A DNA stretch of 64,000 bases. It comes from Sphingobacterium sp. UBA5670. Its GTDB lineage: Bacteria > Bacteroidota > Bacteroidia > Sphingobacteriales > Sphingobacteriaceae. The DNA is taken from the NCBI RefSeq assembly GCF_002420705.1, contig NZ_DIIM01000002.1, positions 344,020 through 408,019 of the forward strand. The letters are read 5' to 3'. The notes below the pieces were generated by a model. That model had not been told where the DNA came from, ran no database searches, and was given only the letters and a program-made list of their open reading frames with translations. The first letter of the stretch is position 1, and each line of letters starts with the position of its first letter. Of the stretch, positions 52,596-60,302 are shown in pieces. The position numbers and the translations under genes were made by a program.

Positions 52596-52596
52596 T

Positions 52597-53517
52597 ATGA
52601 TAGATATCGTCTCCATTTCAAAATTCTTTAATGGAAAGGCCGCAGTCGATCAGATTTCCCTTCAGGCCAATCAAGGCGAAGTTCTTGTTCTGCTAGGAAC
52701 CAGCGGTTGTGGAAAGACGACAACCCTAAAAATGATCAATAGGCTTATCGAACCCGATAAAGGCCAGATCTTTATTGCTGGCAAAGATATCAGAGAAAGA
52801 GACATCCATGATTTACGTAGGCAAATTGGTTTTGTCATGCAGCATGCCGGCCTTTTCCCCCATTATACCGTTGCACGCAATATTGCTGTAGTTCCAGAAT
52901 TGTTGAAATGGGAAAAAAAGAAAATAAGCATGCGTACTGCGGAGCTACTTCACAAATTAAACTTGGGCGAGGAGATCCTCCAACGTTATCCCCATGAACT
53001 GAGTGGAGGGCAACAACAGCGCGTAGGCATTGCTAGGGCACTGATCGCCGATTCACCTATTCTATTAATGGACGAGCCATTCGGAGCACTGGATAATATA
53101 ACCAAAGCAGATATCCACGCAGAATTCAGATCCTTGGAGGAAATACGCAGTAAGACGATCATCCTCGTTACGCACGATGTGTCTGAGGCTTTCGAACTTG
53201 GACAGCGGATCTGCTTAATGGACAAGGGGAAAATCGTGCAGATTGGAACGCCAAAAGAACTGTTATATAGACCTGCAAATGAATTTGTAGCCAATTTCTT
53301 CGCCGAAAATCGCCTACTATTGGAGTATAAAGTGACTACCTTACAAGAACTACAAGGGATTACGGCGATAGATCCTTTTATCTCGCGTTATGGATTTACA
53401 TTGAGCACAGATTTATGGCATGCCACCCAGGTTCTGAGTATGCATACAGATACGGCGCAAGCCTATGAAACGCTAGTGGGCGCATTTAACAACTATCGAA
53501 AACAACAAGTGGTATGA
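52597..53517 (+). CDS. egtV: ABC transporter ATP-binding protein, OpuCA/EgtV-like
   Basis: The ATG at 52597, one base after the egtB stop, gives 306 residues; the frame is open further upstream only inside egtB. It has Walker A 'GTSGCGKTT' (34-42), the signature 'LSGGQQQR' (135-142), Walker B 'ILLMDEP' (Asp159-Glu160) and a short C-terminal extension without an obvious CBS pair. This is the quaternary-amine (OpuC/ProV) ATPase type, to which the ergothioneine transporter subunit EgtV belongs. Overlap with the permease gene (ATGA) and the egtDB context support an ergothioneine or hercynine substrate; that is inference. Confidence 0.85.
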   Translation: MIDIVSISKFFNGKAAVDQISLQANQGEVLVLLGTSGCGKTTTLKMINRLIEPDKGQIFIAGKDIRERDIHDLRRQIGFVMQHAGLFPHYTVARNIAVVPELLKWEKKKISMRTAELLHKLNLGEEILQRYPHELSGGQQQRVGIARALIADSPILLMDEPFGALDNITKADIHAEFRSLEEIRSKTIILVTHDVSEAFELGQRICLMDKGKIVQIGTPKELLYRPANEFVANFFAENRLLLEYKVTTLQELQGITAIDPFISRYGFTLSTDLWHATQVLSMHTDTAQAYETLVGAFNNYRKQQVV

Positions 53518-55079
53518 AAGCGCAAAGTTTTTGGCAATTTATTCTCGAACAACAGGACAAGCTATTGACCCAGATTGGCCAACATCTCGGGCTTACATTT
53601 TTATCTTTGGTATTTGCCATTCTTATCGGAGTGCCTCTAGGGGTACTGATCTCGAGGAAGAGAAAATTTGCTGCTATTATTTTAGGTTTTGCAGGTGTTT
53701 TGCAAACTGTACCGAGTATTGCATTGTTGGGTTTTCTTATTCCGGTTCTGGGTATCGGAGCCATTCCCGCCATTGTTGCACTATTTATTTACGCACTCTT
53801 ACCCATTATCCGGAATACCTTTACCGGCATTACAGGAGTTGGTTCCAGTATCGTGGAGGCAGCCAAAGCGATGGGTATGACCGATTGGCAACTGCTTCTC
53901 AGAGTAGAACTCCCACTTGCCATGCCAGTGATTATCGCAGGCGTACGTACAGCGGCAGTGATCAATGTTGGTGTAGCTACCTTGGCATCATTTGTTGCCG
54001 CCGGAGGCTTGGGTGAATTTATTTTTGGCGGTATATCCCTCAACAATTCCAACATGATCTTGGCCGGTGCTATTCCTGCAGCATTACTAGCAATCCTCTT
54101 GGACAAAGGCATTGCACTAATCCAATATTCCCTGGTAAATATCAAAAGTCGACAGACCTATATTATATTGGGCATATTCACCGCTGTGTTCATTTTAAGT
54201 ATGCTTTATACGGCTATGAGGTCCAATGACAGTCGCATCAAGGCAGGTTTCACGCCAGAGTTTATGGGACGTCAGGACGGTGACCTGGGACTTCGCAGTA
54301 TCTATGGTCTTCAGGTCAACCCACTTGTTGTCAGCGATGCAATTATGTATAAAGCCGCTTATGAAAAAGATCTTGATCTCATTAGCGGATACTCCACCGA
54401 TGGGCGGATCAAGGCATACGACCTGTTTGTGCTGGCAGATGACAAGAAGATTTTCCCACCTTATTTTGCTTCACCGATCATCAAAGAGGCAACCCTTCAG
54501 AAATTCCCCAAGCTGGAAGAGACAATGAACCTGCTGGCAGATAAGTTCAATGATTCGGTCATGACGGAGCTCAATTATAGAGCAGACTTTTTGAAGCAGA
54601 CGCCAGAACATATTGCAAAGGACTTTCTACTGCACAACAATCTTTATAAGCCAACTGGTTCTGGGAGCGCCGGTACGATAAGGGTAGGTTCAAAAATTTT
54701 TGCAGAACAATATATTTTGGCTGCGATATACAAAATTCTGATCGAAGGCCATACCGATTATAAAGTAGATACAAAGACGGGGTTGGGTGGGACCAAAATA
54801 TGTTTTGATGCATTGATGAGCGATGCCATTGATTGCTATGTAGAGTACACCGGAACAGGCCTTTTGGTGTTGTTAAAACCAAATCAGCAGGTATTAGGAA
54901 GCGTATCCAAAAGTCCTTCCGATACCTATAATTATGTAAACAATGAGTTTCAGAAGCTGTACGGCGTCAAGTGGTTAAAACCTTTGGGATTTAATAATGC
55001 TTATGCGTTAATGATGCGGCGGTCTCAGGCCAGAGAACTCCATATTGAAAGAATTAGTGATTTGAAAAAATATTACTAA
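53514..55079 (+). CDS. egtU: ABC transporter permease fused to a circularly permuted OpuC/EgtU-type binding domain
   Basis: This 521-residue protein overlaps the ATPase gene by 4 bases. Residues 1-235 are an OpuCB-like permease ('TFLSLVFAILIGVPLGVLIS', 'GFAGVLQTVPSIALLGFL', the 'EAAKAMGMTDWQLLLRVELP' coupling loop). The substrate-binding part is in an unusual order: residues 242-379 correspond to the second half of OpuCC/EgtU binding proteins ('LISGYSTDGRIKAYDL', 'DDKKIFPPYFASPII', 'MTELNYRAD'). A linker 'PTGSGSAGT' (380-388) follows, and residues 389-521 correspond to the first half ('VGSKIFAEQYILAAIYKILI', 'CYVEYTGTGLL', 'LGFNNAYALM'). It therefore looks circularly permuted. It likely moves ergothioneine or a related betaine. 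Confidence 0.85.
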   Translation: MKAQSFWQFILEQQDKLLTQIGQHLGLTFLSLVFAILIGVPLGVLISRKRKFAAIILGFAGVLQTVPSIALLGFLIPVLGIGAIPAIVALFIYALLPIIRNTFTGITGVGSSIVEAAKAMGMTDWQLLLRVELPLAMPVIIAGVRTAAVINVGVATLASFVAAGGLGEFIFGGISLNNSNMILAGAIPAALLAILLDKGIALIQYSLVNIKSRQTYIILGIFTAVFILSMLYTAMRSNDSRIKAGFTPEFMGRQDGDLGLRSIYGLQVNPLVVSDAIMYKAAYEKDLDLISGYSTDGRIKAYDLFVLADDKKIFPPYFASPIIKEATLQKFPKLEETMNLLADKFNDSVMTELNYRADFLKQTPEHIAKDFLLHNNLYKPTGSGSAGTIRVGSKIFAEQYILAAIYKILIEGHTDYKVDTKTGLGGTKICFDALMSDAIDCYVEYTGTGLLVLLKPNQQVLGSVSKSPSDTYNYVNNEFQKLYGVKWLKPLGFNNAYALMMRRSQARELHIERISDLKKYY

Positions 55080-55403
55080 AACTAGTATAAAAACTAAATA
55101 AGAAAGTCAAAAAATGATGTTCCGAAGCATTTCTCCTGTAGGATTACATCTCATATCGTTGGTTTACAAAGCCCAAATTTGCTTGCTTGCTGTTATATAA
55201 GGAAAGACAAAAAACAGCATAGCCCCGATTTAATGCCAAGCTGGATGAGACATAATACCAATTCTGCACCTGCGCTCCGTGGGGTCGGTATCTATTTGGT
55301 TGAAGGCAAAATTGTCCTGGACTACGGATTCCCTTCCATCGAGTTAATCCGCTTCGTCAAGATGTCCTTAAAGCCTGATCCGGGGAGTGAGTAACCTGCC
55401 GCT
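55080..55403. other. Intergenic region after the ergothioneine transporter
   Basis: These 324 bases have no convincing gene. A frame at 55233-55394 reads like protein ('LRGVGIYLVEGKIVLDYGF') but has no recognisable family or start signal; it could be a gene remnant. No terminator hairpin was seen. Confidence 0.4.
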
Positions 55404-55961
55404 TTAATCCAGTACTGCAGTGAGGTTAGGATTTATTATAAATTTACCTTCTGCCGTCTCCTGAATGAAATCTGATAGATTGATATGAAGCATTAATGTA
55501 TGGTTTTCATTTGGAAAAAGCTTACTGTCGGCTGCGATATTCACCGCGATAATTTCTCCTTGTGGCATCTCTAAAGCATAGGAAAGGTCATCTATGACTA
55601 TTTCATTCCCTGTAGGGGCTACTTTTAGCATAACTTCCTGTAGGCTGCCATGGGGGACATGTCCACCCGCGATGATGCTATCCGTTTGAATTTTCAGGAT
55701 GTTTACCCTTTTATTTGCTACGACCTTTCCTCCACCTGCAGACGTGCGGGTCCATAGCTGCTGGATCTCGAGATGGACTGCATCATACTGATCACCTTGA
55801 GTTTTCACCTTCACTTTTAAGTGCGCCTGCTCAGGTGCGGGGCTATCGTCCTCATGGCAGCTACCTAAAAATATGAGGAGGACCAGAGCCATAAGGTGCA
55901 AGAGGGTAGAAACCCTGCGGGCGGTTAACTTCGTGTTTTTTCTATTGGAAATCAGGGCCAT
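55404..55961 (-). CDS. DUF4382-like surface lipoprotein
   Basis: The 185-residue product has a long N-terminus and lipoprotein signal ('LLHLMALVLLIFLGSCHEDD', acylated Cys near residue 35). The soluble part reads 'HLKVKVKTQGDQYDAVHLEI', 'NILKIQTDSIIAGGHVPHGSL' and 'LMLHINLSDFIQE', the beta-sandwich pattern of DUF4382-type proteins, which are common single-copy lipoproteins in Bacteroidota. Their function is unknown. It is a single gene that converges toward the ergothioneine cluster. Confidence 0.7.
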   Translation of the reverse strand: MALISNRKNTKLTARRVSTLLHLMALVLLIFLGSCHEDDSPAPEQAHLKVKVKTQGDQYDAVHLEIQQLWTRTSAGGGKVVANKRVNILKIQTDSIIAGGHVPHGSLQEVMLKVAPTGNEIVIDDLSYALEMPQGEIIAVNIAADSKLFPNENHTLMLHINLSDFIQETAEGKFIINPNLTAVLD

Positions 55962-56708
55962 AATTGTTTTTTAAGTTGAACACAAGCGGAGCAGTCATCG
56001 TTTGTTTTTTTTAACAGCCCGCTACGTGAACCCATATATACATTGTCTTTTCAACAGAAGAGATGATCGTGTAACCACTGTTATCACGAATCGACAATTG
56101 CCGAGCTGCCCTTTTTCTTAGAGATCGACCAGAACATAGGTGGCACCCTGTAATAAGAATCTACGAAAATTGCGACAGGGAGGTAGCGGATATTACAATA
56201 GAATTGATTGAATCAGGGGAAATTCCAACTTTAGAAAAAAGGCCGGCGAGATGAATTACCGACCTTAATAACTACTAAAACAAACTAACTTAACCTATCA
56301 GATAACGATATCCATTTATAATAGTTCATTTTTTAGCAAAAAAAAGACTAATCTTTCGATTAGCCCCTAACAGCTATTTTGTTTTAACGTTCTTCGTTAT
56401 CTGCCATGATTTTAAATGATGATTGTAGGCGAGCTGTACACCCAACGTTGAGACTTTTTCCTTGAAACATGTTGACGACCAAAATCTGCAATTGGTCGCA
56501 AAACTTATACAGGACAGTTTGAATAGTTATATATAAAAAGGAGTAACCACCACGAGTCTCTTGATTCGGGAATGGATCCGATGCAAGCGATCAGTCAGAT
56601 TTAGTACTTATTAGGATGTGCTGCTAAGCACAAAAAGTTAATGACTTTTGAACCATATGGGTTGTATTTCTGTTCCAAAGTAAAGACAACCGTATATAGC
56701 TTTCGAAG
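55962..56708. other. Intergenic region with dyad symmetry and possible remnants
   Basis: These 747 bases hold no supportable gene. A 10-base inverted repeat encloses 105 bases (56299-56403). A 60-codon open frame ending at 56254 ('RIYENCDREVADITIELIES' in part) has no start and may be a remnant or chance. Confidence 0.4.
56299..56403. repeat. Inverted repeat enclosing a small hairpin, possible structured RNA
   Basis: CAGATAACGA (56299-56308) and TCGTTATCTG (56394-56403) are perfect complements. Between them a small hairpin CTAATC-TTTC-GATTAG is visible. It may be a structured leader or part of an inactive element; no family recognised. Confidence 0.3.
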
Positions 56709-56981
56709 ATGAAATTTGTCAAAGTAAATCGAGTCGTATTAACCGCGCTGCGAGCGATGGGGTATAATGTGCTAATTTCACCTGTCACTGTCCAGGATCC
56801 ACAAAATATTACCTGGAAGGCGATATGGGTAGATGACGTAGATACCTGGATCAGGAGTTTGTATTGTGGGCATGGAAGTACAGCTCGTCCTAATATTCTC
56901 GACATTGATTATGTATTAGCCAATGTTCCCGAGTGCTATTTGTCGGGAAGTGTATTTATAGAAAGTGATAAGGTCCATTAG
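56709..56981 (+). CDS. Small protein of unknown function
   Basis: This 90-residue frame ('MKFVKVNRVVLTALRAMGYN', later 'VDDVDTWIRSLYCGHGSTAR') has no recognised domain and no strong ribosome-binding or promoter signal. Support for it being real, or having been real, is that bases 56757-56804 recur in decayed form at 37885-37926 with an in-frame gap, which suggests a small family of genes in this genome. It could also be a remnant itself. Confidence 0.4.
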   Translation: MKFVKVNRVVLTALRAMGYNVLISPVTVQDPQNITWKAIWVDDVDTWIRSLYCGHGSTARPNILDIDYVLANVPECYLSGSVFIESDKVH

Positions 56982-57048
56982 GCTATAAGTCCGCTTGGTT
57001 ATTTGGCGTGAATATCTTCTGTTTAAAGATTATTGTGGCTATATTTTT

Positions 57049-57663
57049 TTAAGAGATCCAGAGGTTAAAGAATCGTTGTATGATTACCCATTTACCATTC
57101 ACTTTTTCAAGCAGAAATGCATCACCGTTTCCACATAAAGGGCCGCATATATAGTCAACCGGCACGTATGCTTTTTTGCGATTATACCCTATAATGGGAA
57201 GATGAAAGTAATAAATGCTTTGGTTGCGGTCCATCCTGTATTTATCGGCGTCATCAACAGTGTACGCTGCTTTGATCGCGGCTGGAATTGGGATGATTGC
57301 CTTCCTTTCGTTCATCTGATTAAGCATATCCAGCGAGTCTGTGAGCTGGTTATCCAGTATTTTCATCAGCTTATGTGGATCGACGTTGTAAAAAACATAA
57401 TTCTTGTCATGCAATGATGAGATAGAATCTCTCATAAACTTGTTATGGATGAACGCCCTTCGTTCTCCTTCACGTTGCAGTTTGATATCAGCCGAATCGT
57501 CAGACAAAATTGTTTCTAAAATGGAAACATAGTCTTGTTGCATTGAGCTGTCATTGTATATTTTGGACTTATTATTTTGTACCGGTGTCATTGTACTTTT
57601 ACGCATTGTACAGCCCTGGAGAACTAAAAAAAAGAAGATAATATATAGATTATTCATATGCAA
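57049..57663 (-). CDS. Lipoprotein of unknown function
   Basis: This 204-residue protein has a lipoprotein signal ('LYIIFFFLVLQGCTMRKST', acylated Cys near residue 18). A helical region follows ('DYVSILETILSDDSADI', 'LMKILDNQLTDSLDMLNQMN'), and the C-terminal part has 'YICGPLCGNGDAFLLEKVNG' then 'WVIIQRFFNLWIS', which looks like the last strands of a small beta domain. Either Met1 or Met3 could start. No family recognised; it is a single gene. Confidence 0.65.
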   Translation of the reverse strand: MHMNNLYIIFFFLVLQGCTMRKSTMTPVQNNKSKIYNDSSMQQDYVSILETILSDDSADIKLQREGERRAFIHNKFMRDSISSLHDKNYVFYNVDPHKLMKILDNQLTDSLDMLNQMNERKAIIPIPAAIKAAYTVDDADKYRMDRNQSIYYFHLPIIGYNRKKAYVPVDYICGPLCGNGDAFLLEKVNGKWVIIQRFFNLWIS

Positions 57664-58125
57664 TTAGTTGTTCCTATTTCCGTACCAGATCTGTGCCAAA
57701 AAACTTCACTTTCAGTTTTTGGTCTAATGCGGCTTTCCGTCTTTTGCGCTATCCTAGACTTCAGTAATCCTGTAATACGCATTCTATCTGCGTACTTCTA
57801 TGTTCCTGTGCAAGCTTCAAATTTTTTTAAGAAAATTATCTACCTGATAATAAGCGATCTTCCATTGTTTTTATGCTCTTTTTTTAATGCGCAAAAAGGC
57901 TTCAGTATTGCCATCGATCTTTGTGTTAATCCTTTACCTTCATACCTTTTTACGATAATATGGCTCAACTTTTTAGCGGCATTTCAGATTTGACAAAAAG
58001 TAAATTTATTGACTTCAAAAAAGGAAATCCTCAGATAATAAATACTTAAAGAGCTAGCATTTCGATACAAAGATGTTTTAGACCTCCAATCTGTAATATT
58101 TATCTTATGGAAATAAGCGATAGCT

Positions 58126-58156
58126 TTTGCAAGTGTAAGCAAATTCTTTATATTTG
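58126..58156 (+). promoter_or_regulatory. Bacteroidota-type promoter of the MarR operon
   Basis: TTTG (58126-58129) and TATATTTG (58149-58156, consensus TAnnTTTG) are separated by exactly 19 bases, the spacing described for the primary sigma factor of Bacteroides. The transcript would start near 58163, about 32 bases before the MarR ATG. Confidence 0.75.
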
Positions 58157-58189
58157 CAATATACTTGACTAATCAAGTATATTGCAAAT
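58152..58189. promoter_or_regulatory. 17-bp-arm operator for the MarR regulator
   Basis: Arms 58152-58168 and 58173-58189 are perfect reverse complements with a 4-base spacer; the inner part reads TACTTGA ... TCAAGTA. The site overlaps the -7 box and the transcription start, as expected for autorepression by the MarR protein encoded just after it. Confidence 0.8.
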
Positions 58190-58194
58190 GTAAA

Positions 58195-58611
58195 ATGAAA
58201 GAAATAAGTACAATTCTGAATGTTTTAAAAGTTCAATCTGTCATTACGAAAAAGTTTGACGGTTTAAGTCTGCATGGTATTAGCCTTACTGACTATATGA
58301 TCCTCTATATTTTAAATAATGCACCTGGTAATCGTTTAAAAAGAATTGATCTTGCTGAGAACATTGGTTTAACCGCCTCTGGCATTACGCGGATTATTTT
58401 ACCAATGGAAAAAATAGGACTTGTAGAGAAAGAAAACAGCGATCGGGATGCTAGGGTGAGTTATGTAAAACTCACTTCTACCGGAGAAAAAATTTTTGCA
58501 GAGGCGACCACTACAGCAGAATACATATCCAAAAAGTTATTAGGCGGAATTGTAACGGAAAACTTAGATGTTTTCGCGGGACAATTGAAAATCTTAGGGG
58601 GTGATCTTTAA
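58195..58611 (+). CDS. MarR-family transcriptional regulator
   Basis: The ATG at 58195 gives 138 residues; an in-frame TTG at 58165 lies inside the operator and is rejected. It has the MarR winged-helix pattern: 'LTDYMILYILNNAPGNRLKRI', the recognition part 'LAENIGLTASGITRIILPMEK', and the wing 'GLVEKENSDRDARVSYVKLT' with the conserved D-x-R. MarR proteins usually repress their own operon and release DNA on binding a small aromatic compound. It leads an operon with three more genes; inducers are unknown. Confidence 0.92.
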   Translation: MKEISTILNVLKVQSVITKKFDGLSLHGISLTDYMILYILNNAPGNRLKRIDLAENIGLTASGITRIILPMEKIGLVEKENSDRDARVSYVKLTSTGEKIFAEATTTAEYISKKLLGGIVTENLDVFAGQLKILGGDL

Positions 58612-58617
58612 ATTAAA

Positions 58618-58968
58618 ATGAACATGGACAAAAAGTACAGAAAGAAATTAAACGCTGAGTTTTTAGAGATGAAACCGTTAATGGGTGTATTGACTATTCT
58701 GAATAATGCAGAAAATAAAATATTTATCAAAGAGAGTATAAATTTAAGATCACTTTCCAACAGAATCCGGTTTGAACTGAACAACGGGCAATTTGATAAC
58801 AGGAACTTACAGTCCGATTGGATCCGGCTAGGAGAGGAGGGTTTCGTTTTTGAAAATGCAATCATTGTTCCATGGGAAGAGAACAAAATCATAGACTATA
58901 AAAAGAAGGTGCAAAAAGTCAAAAATGATCTGCAAGAAGAGCAAAGTAATTTAAAAAATATATATTGA
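58618..58968 (+). CDS. Small GIY-YIG-like protein with degenerate motif
   Basis: This 116-residue protein is 6 bases after the MarR stop. The segment 'LMGVLTILNNAENKIFIKES' aligns with the start of GIY-YIG domains as they occur in small Bacteroidota proteins. The GIY position reads GVL and the YIG position FIK, and the following 'NLQSDWIRLGEEGFVFENA' matches the family's 'LQxDWxxxGxExFxFE' stretch. The catalytic Tyr residues are gone, so nuclease activity is unlikely. The tail is a charged helix. The family call is by resemblance and moderate. Confidence 0.55.
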   Translation: MNMDKKYRKKLNAEFLEMKPLMGVLTILNNAENKIFIKESINLRSLSNRIRFELNNGQFDNRNLQSDWIRLGEEGFVFENAIIVPWEENKIIDYKKKVQKVKNDLQEEQSNLKNIY

Positions 58969-58969
58969 T

Positions 58970-59392
58970 ATGGAAATCAAAACCTATTTATATCCAACTT
59001 ACGAAGCCGGCCGGGATCTTATGTTAAAAAATATTCAAGGGTCAATTGTAAATTTAAATCTGATACGTTTAAAGAAAAATGCTGACTATTCCGAGTTTCC
59101 TGAAATTGCACCTGCCAGCGAAATTTCAGGTTATAAAGCTTTTATGCGCTATATTAACCTTGCCAAACCTTTTCTAGAGCAGGGTGGTGGAGAGATTCTT
59201 TTCGTTGGAAAAGGAGACCGCTTTTTGATAGGTCCTCAGGACGAACATTGGGATATCTGTATGTTAATTAGACAAAGAAGTGTATCGGATTTTTTTGCTT
59301 TCGAGCAGAATCCGTATTATATGAAGATTACGGGCCATCGCGTAGCTGCCATATTGGATTCCAGACTTTTACCTTTAGAAATTGCATTGTAA
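58970..59392 (+). CDS. DUF1330-like small protein
   Basis: This 140-residue protein begins one base after the preceding stop. It has the ferredoxin-like ABM pattern: 'GYKAFMRYINLAKPFLEQGGGEILFVGKG' (core 'GGGEILFVGKG'), 'DEHWDICMLIRQRSVSDFFAF' and 'RVAAILDSRLLPLEIAL', matching the DUF1330 ending 'H-R-x-A-A-L-x-D-S-R-L-L-P'. Such proteins are small dimers, sometimes linked to breakdown of aromatic or lactone compounds, with no firm function. It sits 3 bases before an alpha/beta-hydrolase gene. Confidence 0.75.
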   Translation: MEIKTYLYPTYEAGRDLMLKNIQGSIVNLNLIRLKKNADYSEFPEIAPASEISGYKAFMRYINLAKPFLEQGGGEILFVGKGDRFLIGPQDEHWDICMLIRQRSVSDFFAFEQNPYYMKITGHRVAAILDSRLLPLEIAL

Positions 59393-59395
59393 TTT

Positions 59396-60292
59396 ATGGG
59401 ATATATTGACCTAAAAAATGCTACCATCTATTATGAATTATTCGGCGTAGAAAACAAGGAGACCATTGTACTGGTTAGTGGGCTGAATACCCAGATGACC
59501 CGTTGGGAAGCACCGTTTCTTGAGATGCTTTCAGAGGAAGGGTTTCGTTTAATCTGTTTTGATAATAGGGATTGTGGAAAAAGTACTTTTAAAACAAGTG
59601 ACCCTAATGATACAATCAATTTTTCGCTGAACGATTTTCTGCAACATCCAGAAAAATATCCTGTCCCTTATTCTTTATTGGATATGGCGGATGATATAAA
59701 AGATTTGCTCCATTCACTTGCCATTCGTAGCGCACATATCGTAGGGCGGTCGATGGGAGGCATCATTGCACAGTTATTTGCATCATGGTATCCGGAAATG
59801 ACTCAGACACTGAATTTATTGATGTCTTCAAGCTTCAATCCTGCTCTTCCGAAGGCAGATGACGCATTGATAGGCAAAATGACAAACAGCACTGCAAGTT
59901 TTCACGATAATAAGCAAGCTTATATAAATGAAAAAGTTGATTTTATGAAAGCTATTTATGGAAATAAATATAGGTTTAATGAAGAAAAGGAACGTTGGTT
60001 AATTATCGAAGACGAAAGCCGAAAGTCTCCATTCGTTAGGCCTTTTCGTCAGATCATTGCCCTGCTGAGTTATCAATATGATTCAAATGTTCTTAGTAGT
60101 CTCCATGTACCCACATTGGCGATACATGGAGATGAAGATCCGTTATTTAATATGGAGCATGCTGTTGATTTAAAAAATACTATTCCTTACTGTGAGCTGA
60201 TCATAAAAAAAGGAATGGGGCACGCTATCCCGGATTCATTGTTTTCGTCACTGGTGAAAGACATTTCAGACTTTATTGGTAAAACTGGATGA
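59396..60292 (+). CDS. Alpha/beta-fold hydrolase
   Basis: This 298-residue cytoplasmic protein has the hydrolase landmarks: 'LVSGLNTQMTRWEAPFLEML' (oxyanion region), 'FDNRDCGKSTF', the nucleophile elbow 'IVGRSMGGIIAQLFA' (Ser of G-x-S-x-G), 'LAIHGDEDPLF' with the acid, and 'KGMGHAIPDSLF' with the His. It resembles esterases related to aclacinomycin methylesterase and haloperoxidase-like hydrolases. It ends the MarR operon and converges on the metallo-hydrolase gene with a 10-base gap. Confidence 0.88.
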   Translation: MGYIDLKNATIYYELFGVENKETIVLVSGLNTQMTRWEAPFLEMLSEEGFRLICFDNRDCGKSTFKTSDPNDTINFSLNDFLQHPEKYPVPYSLLDMADDIKDLLHSLAIRSAHIVGRSMGGIIAQLFASWYPEMTQTLNLLMSSSFNPALPKADDALIGKMTNSTASFHDNKQAYINEKVDFMKAIYGNKYRFNEEKERWLIIEDESRKSPFVRPFRQIIALLSYQYDSNVLSSLHVPTLAIHGDEDPLFNMEHAVDLKNTIPYCELIIKKGMGHAIPDSLFSSLVKDISDFIGKTG

Positions 60293-60302
60293 AAAGTCAT
60301 GA

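Larger units (their letters stand above)
57664..58194. other. Intergenic region upstream of the MarR gene
   Basis: The first 460 bases of this 531-base stretch contain no supportable gene. The last part holds a well-formed promoter (58126-58156) and a long operator palindrome (58152-58189) in front of the MarR gene. Confidence 0.6.

Noticed and set aside
52264..52596. Long N-terminal extension of the ABC ATPase frame inside egtB
   Set aside because: The 111 upstream codons overlap egtB in another frame and match no ATPase sequence; the ATG at 52597 gives the standard N-terminus.
55179..55394. 71-codon frame after the ergothioneine transporter
   Set aside because: Part of it reads like protein, but there is no start signal, no recognisable family and no neighbour context; kept only as a possible remnant.
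56075..56254. 60-codon open frame in the gap before 56709
   Set aside because: It has no start codon and no recognisable family; open frames of this length occur by chance.
57658..57993. Plus-strand open frame of 111 codons before the MarR promoter
   Set aside because: It starts within the divergent lipoprotein gene's start region, has no recognisable domain, a composition rich in Phe/Leu/Cys typical of chance AT-rich frames, and no promoter or ribosome-binding signal.
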